The notes beneath the pieces were generated by a model. That model was not told where the DNA came from. It was given only the letters and a program-made list of their open reading frames with translations, and made no database searches. From CAWAVN01 sp963825075 (GTDB lineage: Bacteria; Planctomycetota; Planctomycetia; Planctomycetales; Planctomycetaceae), in the NCBI GenBank assembly GCA_963825075.1, contig CAWGRX010000030.1:1-64000 (forward strand): 64,000 nucleotides of DNA, in the 5' to 3' direction. The translations under genes were made by a program, and so were the position numbers. Below, piece by piece: positions 14,673 through 24,816 of the stretch; positions within the stretch are counted from its first letter, which is position 1; each line of letters begins with the position of its first letter.

Positions 14673-15550
14673 GAATTTTTCAGCGGGCCCGATGCCGACA
14701 GTTTCGCGGCGAAGAGGGTGTTCTTCATCAGCATGGCGATCGTCATCGGGCCGACGCCGCCGGGGACGGGCGTCATGGCCGAGGCGATTTCGGAGACGGG
14801 TTCAAAATCCACATCGCCCACCAGTTTGCCGTCCACGCGGTTGGTGCCCACGTCGATCACCACGACGCCGGGCTTCACCATGTCGGCGGTGATGAATTTT
14901 GGCTTGGCGATGGCGACGATCAGAATGTCCGCCATGCGGGTGATCTCCGCAAGGTCGCGGGTCCGGCTGTGGCAGACGGTGACCGTCGCGTCGGCCCCTT
15001 CTCCGCGCTGCATGAGTAAAAGCGCCATCGGTTTGCCGACGATTTCGCTTCGGCCCAAGACCACCGCATGGGCACCGGCGGTTTCCACGCCGGCGGATTT
15101 CAAGAGTTCCTGAACTCCGTGCGGCGTGCAGGGCAGAAACCGCGGACGGCCTTGCACGATCAAGCCGACGTTCTGCGGATGAAACGCATCCACATCCTTG
15201 AAGGGAGAAACCGAATCCAACACCGCCGACTCGTTGATGTGCTTGGGCAATGGCAGTTGCACCAAAATGCCGTGGACCGATACGTCCGCGTTGCACCGCG
15301 CGATCAATTCCAAGAGTTCCGCCTGGCTGGTCTCGGCGGGCAGTTTGTAAAGAGTGCTTTTGAGGCCCGAGAGTGCGCAGGCTTTTTGTTTGTTGCGGAC
15401 GTAGATGGCACTGGCGGGGTCGTCGCCCACCAGAATCGCCGCCAAATGCGGCACCACGCCGGTCTCGCGGGTGAAGTCCTCGGCTTCTTCCCGAATTTCA
15501 CGCCGAATGCGTGCTGCCACTTGTTTTCCATCAATAATCGTCGCCGCCAC
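14669..15550 (-). CDS. folD: Bifunctional methylenetetrahydrofolate dehydrogenase/cyclohydrolase
   Basis: A 293-residue FolD. It catalyses NADP-dependent oxidation of 5,10-methylene-THF and hydrolysis to 10-formyl-THF in one-carbon metabolism. Family motifs are present: YVRNKQKAC (catalytic Lys), HGILVQLPLPKH, PVTPHG-like FLPCTPHGVQELL, the NADP-binding VVLGRSEIVGKPMALLL and the signature MTPVPGGVGPMTIAML. I chose the GTG at 15550, which has GGAGG five bases upstream and begins the conserved IIDGKQVA; the longer ATG frame adds 43 unrelated residues. It converges with the HTH gene and diverges from the sulfite reductase gene. Confidence 0.95.
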   Translation of the reverse strand: MAATIIDGKQVAARIRREIREEAEDFTRETGVVPHLAAILVGDDPASAIYVRNKQKACALSGLKSTLYKLPAETSQAELLELIARCNADVSVHGILVQLPLPKHINESAVLDSVSPFKDVDAFHPQNVGLIVQGRPRFLPCTPHGVQELLKSAGVETAGAHAVVLGRSEIVGKPMALLLMQRGEGADATVTVCHSRTRDLAEITRMADILIVAIAKPKFITADMVKPGVVVIDVGTNRVDGKLVGDVDFEPVSEIASAMTPVPGGVGPMTIAMLMKNTLFAAKLSASGPLKNS

Positions 15551-15758
15551 GTTGCCTCCGCTCTTGACTTTTGTGCATTTAATTTGAAGGATTTGAGTGA
15601 AATCGCACCTTTTTACTACTCTGGCCCTGAACCGGGATGGCCGATTATACTCCAAGTGTAAAGGCGGGTTCGACCACAACCCGGCGAACCTGGGAAGATT
15701 CCCGACAACCGACGATTTGAATGGGAGACAGACGTTTCCCGGTTATGGAGTTTTACGC

Positions 15759-17478
15759 ATGGCCGATGAGCCAAAATTGAGCAAACTGGAGCACCTTAAA
15801 GCCGATAGCCGACAGTTGCGGGGCACGATCGCCGAAGAATTGGCTGACGATGCCGACCATTTTTCGGGCGATGCCTGCCAGATCCTCAAGCATCACGGCT
15901 CCTATCAACAGGACGACCGCGAGCTCCGCAACGCTAAGGATGAAGACGGCAACCCGCTCGGCAAGTCGTATATGTTTATGGTCCGCACGCGGATTCCCGG
16001 CGGCAAAGTGTCAGCCGCGCAATTTCTGGCCGAGTTGGATTTGTGCGATCAATTCGGCAACGGGACGCTGCGGATCACCACTCGGCAGGGCTTCCAACTC
16101 CACGGCGTCCTCCGCGACAATCTGAAGCAGACCATCCGGGCCATCAATCGCACCAAGCTCACCACGCTGGCGGCGTGCGGCGACGTGGAGCGGAACGTCA
16201 TGTGCTGCCCGGCCCCCTACAAAAACAGCAAAGTCCACGATGAGATGCAAGCCCTGGCCGACCGCGTGGCGGAGCATCTCAAACCCCGCACTACCGGCTA
16301 TTACGAAGTCTGGCTGCAAGACGAGGCCGGCGAGAAAACCGACGTGACCGAGTTCAAGCCCGTCGAAGAGCCGATCTACGGCGAGCGCTATCTGCCGCGA
16401 AAATTCAAAACCGCCTTCGCCTTTCCGGACGACAACTGCGTTGAATTGTATTCCAACGATCTGGGTTTTCTGGCGATTGTGGAGAACGACGAGATCGTCG
16501 GCTACAACGTGCTGGTTGGCGGCGGGATGGGCATGACGCCCGCGCTCAAAAAGACATTTCCCGCCGTCGCCAAGCGGATGGCGTTCGTCCGGCCGGATCA
16601 GGTGGTGGACGTGGCCGAGGCCGTGGTCAAGGTCCAGCGGGACTTCGGCAACCGGTCCGACCGCAAAGTCGCCCGGCTGAAATACCTCATCGCAAATTGG
16701 GGCATCGAAAAGTTCAAAGCCAAGGTCGAGGAATACTACGGCCAATCGCTCCGAAGAGCCGCATCCGACGGATATCACCGACACCGACGACCACATCGGC
16801 TGGCACGAGCAAGGCGACGGCAAATGGTTCCTGGGGATCAACGTGGAGAACGGCCGCATCAAGGATGAAGGCGATCTCAGGCTCAAAACCGCGCTGCGGA
16901 CCATTCTCGAAAAATACCGCATGGAAACCCGCCTGACCGCCCGGCAAGCGGTGATTCTCTCAGGCATTGCCCCCGCAGACCGCCAATACATCAACGAGAT
17001 TCTGCGGGAGCACGGCGTGAAGTCTGCCGAGGAACTTACGTTGGCCCGACGGTATTCGATGGCCTGCCCCGCGCTTCCCACCTGCGGCCTGGCGGTGACG
17101 GAGTCGGAACGCGTGATGCCTCAGGCCGTCGATCAGATCGAAGCTGCGATGGAGCAACACGAACTCGCGGGCGAGCGAATCGCGATCCACATGACCGGCT
17201 GCCCCAACGGCTGCGCCCGGCCTTACACGCCGGACATCGGCCTCGTCGGCAAAGCCCGCGGGAAGTACACGCTCTACTTGGGCGGCAATGCCGAGGGCAC
17301 CCGGCTCGCGTTTTTGTATGAAGACATGGTCCCGCTGGAAGAGATCGGCCAAACCCTGGACCCGCTGTTCGCGTTTTACCGGACCGAACGGGAACCGGGC
17401 GAATCCTTCGGCGACTTCTGCCATCGGCAAGGATACGAAACCCTCAAAGCCTACGCGGAAACCTATGCGGCCACTTGA
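15759..17478 (+). CDS. Siroheme-dependent (ferredoxin) sulfite/nitrite reductase, frameshifted
   Basis: About 570 residues in two frames. The first part (15759 to about 16750) has the siroheme-binding RNVMCCPAPY and TRQGFQLHG. The second part (to 17478) has the 4Fe-4S/siroheme cysteines in CPALPTC and GCPNGC. One extra base near 16750 (CTCCGAAG) shifts the frame; both halves are highly conserved on either side and removing one C restores a continuous protein, so this may be a sequence error. GGAG lies about ten bases before the ATG. It is a six-electron reductase for sulfite (assimilation) or nitrite. cysC near the end of the window makes sulfite the better guess. Confidence 0.85.
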
Positions 17479-17506
17479 AGATCACTTGACGAATAACCGT
17501 TCCATT

Positions 17507-17580
17507 CATTAGCCGCAGGGCGCTAGCCCCGGTTTCTTCGCGACTGCAACAAAACCGGGGCTAGCGCCCTGCGGCTAATG
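17507..17580. repeat. Perfect 29-bp inverted repeat (REP-like)
   Basis: Arms 17507-17535 and 17552-17580 are exact reverse complements with a 16-base loop. The core GGGCGCTAGCCCCGG occurs again at about 1546-1600 and 17593-17613, and in altered form near 41127. It lies between the reductase and SDR genes and could end transcription of the former. Confidence 0.85.
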
Positions 17581-17685
17581 AACTCAAGGAACTGGCGCTA
17601 GCCCCGGTTCGTTGAGATAACGGGACGCCATCGCGTTCCGGCTGATTAGCAAAAGTGTGCCACTGGCTCCGCCAGTGCGTTTGGT

Positions 17686-18423
17686 ATGAGCTCCACATCG
17701 ACTCCAGCACTCACTGAGAAAATCGCGCTTGTCACCGGAGGAACCGGCGGCATCGGCGGGGCGATTGCAATTGCCCTCGCCGACGCCGGCTGCGAAGTCA
17801 CCGCGACCGGCTGCACTCAGGAAGAGATCGACCGCTTCGATTCCAAAGCTCGCACGATTAGTCGCCGAGTGCTGGACGTGACCGATGCCGACCAAATCGC
17901 GGAAGTCATCTCAACGTTTTCGCGGTTGGACATTTTAGTCAACGCGGCCGGGATCATCCTGCGGGATCACCGCGAACATCAGCCGGAGGATTTCGCCCGC
18001 GTGGTCGATGTGAACCTCACCGGCACGATGCGAATGTGTGCCGGCTGTCACGATTTGCTGGTGAAACAAGGCGGGGCGGTGCTCAATCTGGCGTCGATGC
18101 TCAGCTACTTCGGCAGCGGATTTGTGCCCGGTTATAGCGCCAGCAAAGGCGGCATCGTGCAGCTTACCAAATCCTTGGCGATCGCCTGGGCGAAAGATGG
18201 CATCCGCGTGAATGCCCTCGCTCCCGGTTGGATCGAAACCCCACTCACAAAGGCTTTGCGCGACAATCCCCAACGGAGCCAGGAAATTCTTGACCGCACG
18301 CCGCTGGGCCGTTGGGGCCGGCCGGAGGATCTCGCGGGAGCCGCGGTCTTTCTGTGCTCCCCCGCCGCCGGCTTCATTACCGGCGTGACGCTCCCCGTCG
18401 ATGGCGGCTATTCGATCGCCTAA
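17686..18423 (+). CDS. SDR-family oxidoreductase (FabG-like)
   Basis: A 245-residue classical short-chain dehydrogenase. The cofactor-binding TGGTGGIG (18-25), NAAG (85-88), active-site serine in NLASMLS, the Y-x3-K catalytic pair in PGYSASKGG and the APGWIETPL motif are all present. The C-terminus ends in TLPVDGGYSIA as in FabG-like enzymes. Substrate cannot be predicted; such proteins include 3-oxoacyl-ACP reductases and sugar or polyol dehydrogenases. No partner gene is adjacent. The start is the only ATG that keeps the N-terminal strand intact. Confidence 0.9.
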   Translation: MSSTSTPALTEKIALVTGGTGGIGGAIAIALADAGCEVTATGCTQEEIDRFDSKARTISRRVLDVTDADQIAEVISTFSRLDILVNAAGIILRDHREHQPEDFARVVDVNLTGTMRMCAGCHDLLVKQGGAVLNLASMLSYFGSGFVPGYSASKGGIVQLTKSLAIAWAKDGIRVNALAPGWIETPLTKALRDNPQRSQEILDRTPLGRWGRPEDLAGAAVFLCSPAAGFITGVTLPVDGGYSIA

Positions 18424-18429
18424 ATATTA

Positions 18430-19107
18430 TTATTTTGCTGACTCTTTCAGTTCGGCCCGCAGCTCGGCGACTTGATCGCGGAGTCTTTCGATTTCCCGCC
18501 GCACGTCTCGCAGTTCTTCGCCGAGATGATGCACCATCTCCGCGGCTTCCGCATCCTGCCTGCGGTGCAGTTCGCGTTCCATGTCCTCGGCCCGCTGCCG
18601 CACTTCCCGCGCCAAATCCGGCATCCCCGCTTCCTCCAAATGCCCCGCCGCCGCGTGCAGGTGTTCGATCTTCCGCGCAATTTCTTCCCGCTCCGGCTGG
18701 GGATGATGGTGCCGATTCGTGAGTTCTCTTAATGCGGCTTCATTTTCGGCGATTTTTTGTGTGATTTCCCGAAATGGCCGGATGATCTTCGCGAAACTGC
18801 TCTTCGCATTGCGTTTCGGTGATTTTCCAAAACTTCCAACGTTGCTTGAATCTTGGCATCTCTGTCGCTGAGCGATTCGCATCGACCTATTTGAAGTTCG
18901 TGGTCCCGTTCGATTTGCTCGGCTTGGTGTTCCAGTTCCGCCGCTTCTCGCGTCAGACGTTCGGCCTCTTGAGAGTTTCTCTTCTTTTCGAGCTGCCTCG
19001 CGAAGCTGACCCGCCCGTTCGCGGAGCTCGTCCGATTCGGACGCCCACACGAAACCCATCGCCAACATCATCAACCCCACGAAGGCGAGGCCCAACAGAT
19101 TCTTCAT
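18430..19107 (-). CDS. Secreted coiled-coil protein, probably frame-disrupted
   Basis: A start at 19107 gives a signal peptide (MKNLLGLAFVGLMMLAMGFV) and a Glu/Arg-rich coiled coil (ESDELRERAGQLREAARKEE). The frame then runs through Arg/Ser-rich sequence that is not coiled-coil. The coiled-coil pattern continues in another frame (EAERLTREAAELEHQAEQIE, then DRDAKIQATLEVLEN) and returns to the first frame at REITQKIAENEAALRELTN, ending in a long charged helix with DVRREIERLRDQVAELRAEL. Two compensating one-base changes (about 18975 and 18780-18830) would explain this. The role is unknown; such helical proteins often occur in the planctomycete cell envelope. Confidence 0.6.
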   Translation of the reverse strand: MKNLLGLAFVGLMMLAMGFVWASESDELRERAGQLREAARKEEKLSRGRTSDARSGGTGTPSRANRTGPRTSNRSMRIAQRQRCQDSSNVGSFGKSPKRNAKSSFAKIIRPFREITQKIAENEAALRELTNRHHHPQPEREEIARKIEHLHAAAGHLEEAGMPDLAREVRQRAEDMERELHRRQDAEAAEMVHHLGEELRDVRREIERLRDQVAELRAELKESAK

Positions 19108-19230
19108 TGAAAACTCCCAGAATCGGGTGCGAAATGAACCCATCTCGAAATACCGGTGTCTCGCATCATACCATGATGACGGCCAAACTGTAGGCGGATT
19201 CAGACGTGAGGTCCGTGAACTGTGCGGAAA

Positions 19231-19276
19231 CAACAAAATAGCCCGCCAGAAGGAACGGCCTTCCTCCGGCGGGCTT
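19231..19276 (-). terminator. Intrinsic terminator of the cyclophilin gene
   Basis: Arms 19241-19247 (GCCCGCC) and 19268-19274 (GGCGGGC), extended by GAAGG/CCTTC, form a stem. On the minus strand it is followed by TATTTTGTTG. It lies about 35 bases after the stop of the gene at 19310-19921. Confidence 0.7.
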
Positions 19277-19309
19277 GGTGAATGAGATGTCGAAAACAAC
19301 CGATCCCGG

Positions 19310-19921
19310 TCACTCTTTCTTTTTCTCGACGATCGTGGCTTTTTTAATGGAGTCGAGTTTGGGGAAGTTTTCTTTGAGGTACTCGTTGCCCCGCTTCTGG
19401 ATGGAGGATTGGTTGGGTTTTTCCCCATACTCGGCATTGATTTTGTCCACGACTTTCATGCCCTCGTCGGAGACTTTGCCGAAGGGGGCAAAACCCTGCC
19501 GGTCGAGAAAGCTGTTGTCCTTAAAGTTGATGAAGACCTGCGTGGTCCGCGTGTTGGGACCGGCGGTGGCGAACGTCACCATGCCGCGGGTGTTGGATTT
19601 TTTCACCGGATCGTCGGCGATCGTCGCGGTTCGCCATTTTTGCTGGACTTCGGGATTCCCGTTGATCCCGAACTGCACCATGAAGTTCGGCACCACGCGG
19701 AAGAACCGGCAGTCGTTGTAAAAGCCGGCTTTAACGGCTTCGTAAAACTGGTCGGCCCCCTTGGGTGCCCAATCGCGGGTGACATCCACCACAAAATCCC
19801 CGGCCGTGGTTTCAAACTTCACCTGAAACGTGTCCGGGGCCTGTTTCTGCTCTTTGTCCTGGGCACAGAGGGCGGACGACAACAGCCCCGCAATCAAGGC
19901 CGGCATGAGAAATGTTCGCAT
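19310..19921 (-). CDS. Secreted cyclophilin-type peptidyl-prolyl isomerase
   Basis: A 203-residue protein with a signal peptide (MRTFLMPALIAGLLSSALCA). The cyclophilin domain shows FYNDCRFFRVVPNFMVQFG (catalytic Arg in FFRVVP) and a shortened TRGMVTFATAGPNTRTTQVF in place of the eukaryotic MANAGPNTNGSQFF, then INFKDNSFLDRQGFAPFG. It catalyses cis-trans isomerisation of prolyl bonds and probably works in the periplasm or envelope. A related, shifted copy follows at 19966-20631, suggesting tandem duplication. A terminator-like hairpin follows the stop. Confidence 0.9.
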   Translation of the reverse strand: MRTFLMPALIAGLLSSALCAQDKEQKQAPDTFQVKFETTAGDFVVDVTRDWAPKGADQFYEAVKAGFYNDCRFFRVVPNFMVQFGINGNPEVQQKWRTATIADDPVKKSNTRGMVTFATAGPNTRTTQVFINFKDNSFLDRQGFAPFGKVSDEGMKVVDKINAEYGEKPNQSSIQKRGNEYLKENFPKLDSIKKATIVEKKKE

Positions 19922-19965
19922 CGTTTCGACTCCTTCTGAGTTTTGGGTAGGAAAGTCGCCAATCG

Positions 19966-20631
19966 CTATTCGATGATTCGGGCGGTCTTGATGTAATCCA
20001 GCTTGGGAAACTCGCGATTCAGGTAAGCATTGCCTCGGCGTTGGATCGCACTTTGGTCAGGGTCTTCGCGGTATTGGGAATTGATGGCCTCCACCGCCCC
20101 CATACCTTGGATGACTTCGCCGAACGGCGAAAACCCGTCCTTATCGAGAAAGCCATTGTTTTTGTAGTTGATGAAGATCTCGAGTCGAGCGCGAGTTCGG
20201 CCCCGACGTGGCGAACGTCACGGTTGCCCTCGCATTCGAGCGTTTGACCGGATCATCCAGGATCGAGTTGTCCCGCCATTGACGTTGCACCTCCGGATCC
20301 CCGTTGATGCCGAACTGCACCATGAAACCAGGCACGACGCGGAAAAACCGGCAGTCGTTGTAGAAGCCGGTCTCCACAAGCTCTTTGAAGCGAGCCGCCC
20401 CGCGCGCGCCCAATCCGGGTGCACCTGGACCACGAAATTCCCGGCCGTCGTTTCAAACAGCACTTTGAAGGACTTTTGATCTTTTGACGTATTTTCCGCC
20501 GTCTGAAGTTCCGCGTTCTCCGTGGGGCGGGTGATAGGGTCGGCTTTGGACGTTTCCTGGCTGCTGCTGGTGCATCCCCACACAAAAAGCCCGCACGCCG
20601 CGCAGATTCCCAATCGTGATAAGCGCTGCAT
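19966..20631 (-). pseudogene. Second cyclophilin (lipoprotein-type), frameshifted
   Basis: The N-terminus has a signal with a possible lipobox (LFVWGC, Cys19), then FKVLFETTAGNFVVQVHPDWA. The frame changes near 20400 (GCGCGCGC run) to continue as ARFKELVETGFYNDCRFFRV and ends early. A third frame from about 20205 carries IFINYKNNGFLDKDGFSPFG to a stop at 19966. Joined, these give a full cyclophilin very similar to the downstream copy. The breaks sit in a GC dinucleotide run and near TCGACTCGAG. They could be real or sequence errors. Function as for the neighbour if intact. Confidence 0.75.
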
Positions 20632-21738
20632 TCGATGGCACTCCCTTGTTGTCGAAAGAAAAAAGAGCCCTAAACAATCGAACCACTCGGCCCGCGGACG
20701 AAAAACCGCCCGGAACCACCTGGGTTATATGTTTTCTTACGCAAACTGTGCAAGTTTGATCGAACCCTCTTTGACCATAACGACTTAGGGAACGCCGAAA
20801 ACCCGGGCGCTGCAAAAGGCGCTGCATTCGATGCGCGGGCCGAATTACACGCCCTGATTGACGAATTGACGGACGATGAAGCCGCGGATTTCCTCTCCCT
20901 GCTCAAATCAGGCGAGGCGGGCTGATCGTCGGGCCGTCGGGCAGCGGGAAAAGCACGCTGGCCCGCGAGATGTTCGGCACCTTCCAATGAGTCGGGATTC
21001 GCCCGCGGTTCGCTCTGACGCCGCCCTGCTCGCGATAGGGACGGGATTCGGCCGGCCGACGCTAGTATTTTCAGGGCTTCCGGCCGGATGGCGCGGAAGT
21101 TTGGAATCTCTGCCGGGCGACGCCGCCGCTGAGCGGCAGCCAAATTCCCGCAGCCGAAGCCCAGAAATTGATTTCAGGGACCGCGGTCCGAAAAATGAGC
21201 ATCATCTGAAACAAACTCTCTCTTTTATGGCGGGTCTTTCCCGCGAACCGCCGGGAGGATGGAAGACGGGGAAGAACCTAGGCGCGAGCGAACTCTCCCC
21301 TATGCCATCAAAGCAGGGATTCTCGCGATGATCGAAGCATCGGGAAACCCGCCCAATCGCTGACGATTCTTTTGCCGGGAACGATTTGAACGGCATTTAG
21401 GCCGCTGGCTCAGCCCGGACCGGGGGGTACATCAATCGCTAGAGCCGAAAGGCCCGGATACCGCACGGCAGGCGCGCACATTTTTTGAAGGGTTTTGAAT
21501 TTTTGAAAATGGGACATCCGCAACCGGATTGGAAGCGAACCAGCCCCGTGCCGCGGGTTCCCACCCGATCCGCCTGGTTCGCCGGCCCGCCTGTCGATAA
21601 CGCGACAACCGCAGTGCTTCCCGTGCGGTTGATGGACTGCCCGGCGGCGGAAATGCAAAAGAGTTGGAATCCGGTTTTCCCGCCGGTTAGAATCGCATTT
21701 CAACTTTGATCGACAATCTCAGAAGTGATCGGGACCTG
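20632..21738. other. Gene-poor stretch with a P-loop remnant
   Basis: I find no intact gene in about 1.1 kb. At about 20853-20927 a short frame reads ELTDDEAADFLSLLKSGEAG then stop. Immediately after, in another frame, comes GLIVGPSGSGKSTLAREMFG, a clear Walker A motif, then a stop at about 20990. This looks like the decayed N-terminus of a P-loop ATPase or an antitoxin-like small gene plus ATPase. The rest shows nothing that I recognise. Confidence 0.5.
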
Positions 21739-23303
21739 ATGGCGAAGCGGAAGGCGAAGAAAAAGGAATCCAACGGCAATGGAGCGAATCTGGGGTTTGA
21801 GGCCAAAATGTGGGCCGCGGCGGACAAGCTGCGGAACAACATGGACGCCGCCGAATACAAGCACGTGGTTTTGGGGCTGATTTTCCTGAAGTACATTTCC
21901 GATGCGTTTGAGGAAAGGCATCAAGCCCTTTTGGCGGAAATGGAGGAAGGGGCCGATCCCGAAGATCCCGATGAATACCGGGCCGAGCATGTGTTTTGGG
22001 TTCCCAAGGAAGCCCGCTGGCCGTTTCTGCAATCGAAGGCCAAACAGCCGGACATCGGGAAGTTGATCGACGATGCGATGGTGGCCATCGAACGGGACAA
22101 CAAAAGCCTGAAGGGAACGCTGCCCAAGGATTTCGCCCGGCCCGCCCTCGACAAACACCGGTTGGGGGAATTGATCGACCTGATTGGAACCATCGGCCTG
22201 GGGATGCGGAGAACCGTTCCAAGGATGTTTTGGGCCGGGTTTACGAATACTTCCTGTCTCAGTTCGCGAGCGCCGAAGGCAAAAAGGGCGGGCAGTTCTA
22301 CACGCCGCGCTGCGTGGTCCGGGTGTTGGTGGAAATGCTGGCCCCGTACAAAGGGCGGGTTTACGATCCCTGTTGCGGATCGGGCGGGATGTTCGTGCAA
22401 TCGGAAAAGTTCGTGGAAGCCCACGGGGGGAAGATCGGCGATATTGCGATTTACGGGCAAGAGTCCAACCCCACCACCCGCCGGCTGGCGATTATGAACC
22501 TGGCGATTCGGGGGATTGATGGAAACATCGGTCCCGAACACGCCGACACCTTCCGCCGCGATTTGCACAAGGATTTGAAAGCCGATTTTGTGCTGGCCAA
22601 TCCTCCGTTCAATGACAGCGATTGGATCCGCAATGAAGAGGATGTGCGGTGGAAGTTCGGCATCCCGCCCAAGGGAAACGCGAACTATGCCTGGGTGCAA
22701 CATTTCATCCACCATCTGGCCCCCGCCGGCTTTGCGGGGTTTGTGCTGGCGAATGGTTCGATGAGTTCCAACCAATCCGGCGAAGGCGAGATTCGCAAAG
22801 CGATGGTGGAAGCCGACCTGGTGGATTGCATGGTCGCCCTGCCCGGCCAGTTGTTCTACTCCACGCAAATCCCGGTTTGCCTGTGGTTTCTCGCGCGAAA
22901 CAAACACGACGGCAAACGGCGGGATCGGCGGGGCGAAACTTTGTTTCTGGATGCCCGCAAGTTGGGGAAACTCATCGACCGCGTGCATCGCGAATTGACC
23001 GATGAGGAAATTCTCAAGCTGGCGAACACCTACCATGCTTGGCGTGGCGACAAGGACGGGGGGCGTAAGCTACGAAGACATCCCCGGCTTCTGCAAATCG
23101 GCCACAAGGAAGAAATCGCGAAACACGGCTACGTTCTCACGCCGGGCCGCTATGTGGGGGCGGAAGAACTCGAAGAAGACGATGAACCCTTTGAAGACAA
23201 GATGCGACGCTTGGTGACGACGCTGAATGAGCAGTTCGCGGAATCGGCGAAACTGGAAACCGCCATTCGCTCCAACTTGGAGGGTTTGGGCTATGGGGAG
23301 TGA
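21739..23303 (+). CDS. hsdM: Type I restriction-modification system methyltransferase subunit HsdM, frameshifted
   Basis: About 520 residues. The N-terminal helical domain (FEAKMWAAADKLRNNMDAAE, then LGLIFLKYISDAFEERH) is followed by the SAM-binding YDPCCGSGGMFVQSE and the adenine-methyltransferase motif LANPPFNDSDW (NPPF). The frame shifts at about 22195-22205, where one more G in GGGG would join GTIGLG to the DAENRSKDVLGRVYEYFLSQ frame, and twice near 23055-23110. It makes N6-methyladenine with HsdS giving target choice. It is followed by a degenerate hsdS and a frameshifted hsdR, so the system is probably inactive unless the shifts are sequence errors. Confidence 0.85.
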
Positions 23304-24183
23304 AGGAAATCGGCATGGGAGTCAAGACTATCTCGGGTGAAGTTGTGCAACAAAAGAGGTTGCGATCTTCCCAAAAAGGACCGTCTGAAGTCAGCGACAC
23401 GCTTCCTATTATCTTCGTCGATCTGGTCGCTATCGTTGAACATTACGATGATGACTTACGAAGGTGGATGGAAAGAATATCTGAACTGAGCTGAGATTGA
23501 GTAACACCTATCGAACCGATGATATCATCTTTAGTCGACGATGGCGATATTGTGCCTCAACAATCACGAGACATCGTGAGTAAGATGGCTTTCCGGTACT
23601 GGCTGCCTAAGTTGATTGGCAAAGCTGTTCATCACGCAATATCGCCTAATTCTATCTGGGTCAAGAACTGTTCGGACAATGGCTTGTCTAGCAACGGTGT
23701 GACACTGGTCTAAACACGAACATAATGGTAGCTATTCCGTCTCATCGCTGGCCGAACAGAAAGCGATAGCCAACATTCTCGGAGCATTAGACGACAAGAT
23801 CGAACTCAACCGGCGGATGAATGAGACGCTGGAAGCGATGGCACGGGCGATCTTCAAGAGTTGGTTTGTGGACTTCGACCCGGTGCGGGCCAAGATGGAT
23901 GGCCGGCAACCCCTCGGCATGGACGAAGCCACCGCCGCTTTGTTCCCGGATTCGATGGAAGAAACTGACCTCGGCTACACGCTACAGGTTGAAAGATTAC
24001 ACGCTCAAAGATCGAGAGTTAGGTTAAATACGGATTAAAAAAAGTTAAACTGATGAAAAAGTGGGGAAATTTTCTGAGAATCAAGGATATTAGCGGAGGC
24101 AAAGTGATTGGAGAAGTTGCTACTGCATGGAACGGATGAAGAAACGGAGAAGTATAGTGTAAGATGGTGATATTTGTTGAAGA

Positions 24184-24450
24184 ATGGTGCACACAAGCGA
24201 TAACATTTATGTTGTAGATACTATGGAGGCTGTTTTAGCATCTTACTTGGTGCGCTTGCAACTAGACAAAGGGCAAGCAAGAGTTGTGGGAGAGTTTATG
24301 CGTTCTCCTGAGTATTTTTCGCACGTCAAGGATGTATCGGCGGTTCGGCACAACCAACGCGAGCACAAAGCTCTTGCTGCTGCGGCTATAGTATTTGACC
24401 CCGATTCATTGGCTGACAAGTTTTATCAAAAGGTTCGGTCTTCGACCTGA
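24184..24450 (+). CDS. Hypothetical small protein within the hsdS region
   Basis: An 88-residue open frame (MVHTSDNIYVVDTMEAVLAS start) in lower-G+C sequence between the central and tail parts of hsdS. It runs into the first copy of the tandem repeat, so its last residues are repeat-derived. No family is recognised and no strong ribosome site is seen. It may be a piece of inserted foreign DNA or chance. Confidence 0.3.
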   Translation: MVHTSDNIYVVDTMEAVLASYLVRLQLDKGQARVVGEFMRSPEYFSHVKDVSAVRHNQREHKALAAAAIVFDPDSLADKFYQKVRSST

Positions 24451-24708
24451 TGCGAGCAGCGAACGATAGACAATCGGCACACTCGCGAAACTTCGCGACA
24501 CCTTGCTGCCAAACTTCTCTCCGGGGAAATCCGCGTTTCTGACGCTGAGGCGATTGTGAAAGGTGTCAAAAGGTTCGGTCTTCGACCTGATGAGAGCAGC
24601 GAACGATCGACAATCGGCCACACTCGCGAAACTTCGCGACACCTTGCTGCCCAAACTTCTCTCCGGGGAAATCCGCGTTTCTGACGCTGAGGAGATTGTG
24701 AAAGGTGG
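24426..24708 (+). repeat. Tandem duplication of about 140 bp (hsdS tail)
   Basis: Two near-identical units, 24426-24565 and 24566-24708, differing by a few substitutions and one-base indels. Each encodes the conserved HsdS C-terminal tail with LRDTLLPKLLSGEIRVSDAE. The duplication has the period of the coding tail and is typical of recombination in hsdS genes. Confidence 0.85.
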
Positions 24709-24816
24709 GATCGAATGAAACCGGGATAAAGACGAAGAAGTCTTTGGGCAAGGGAAACCGTTTCTGGCTAACTTCGCAGATTGAGGTTCGAGGATTTTTA
24801 ACGTAGAATTGCACTG

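Larger units (their letters stand above)
23300..24718 (+). pseudogene. hsdS: Degenerate type I specificity subunit HsdS
   Basis: Recognisable pieces only. Around 23500 a frame reads LSNTYRTDDIIFSRR, like the end of a first target-recognition domain. From 23740 a typical central region follows: AEQKAIANILGALDDKIELN, then RRMNETLEAMARAIFKSWFV and DFDPVRAKMDGRQPLGM. After about 24000 there is A+T-rich sequence with no recognition-domain match, and then the conserved HsdS tail (AKLRDTLLPKLLSGEIRVSD) occurs twice in tandem (24426-24565, 24566-24708). The second target-recognition domain seems lost or replaced and several stops interrupt the frame. The gene lies directly after hsdM. Confidence 0.7.

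Noticed and set aside
22190..22210. Phase-variable switch in hsdM
   Set aside because: The shift is in a run of only four G residues, too short for usual slipped-strand switching, and other genes show similar shifts; sequence error is more likely.
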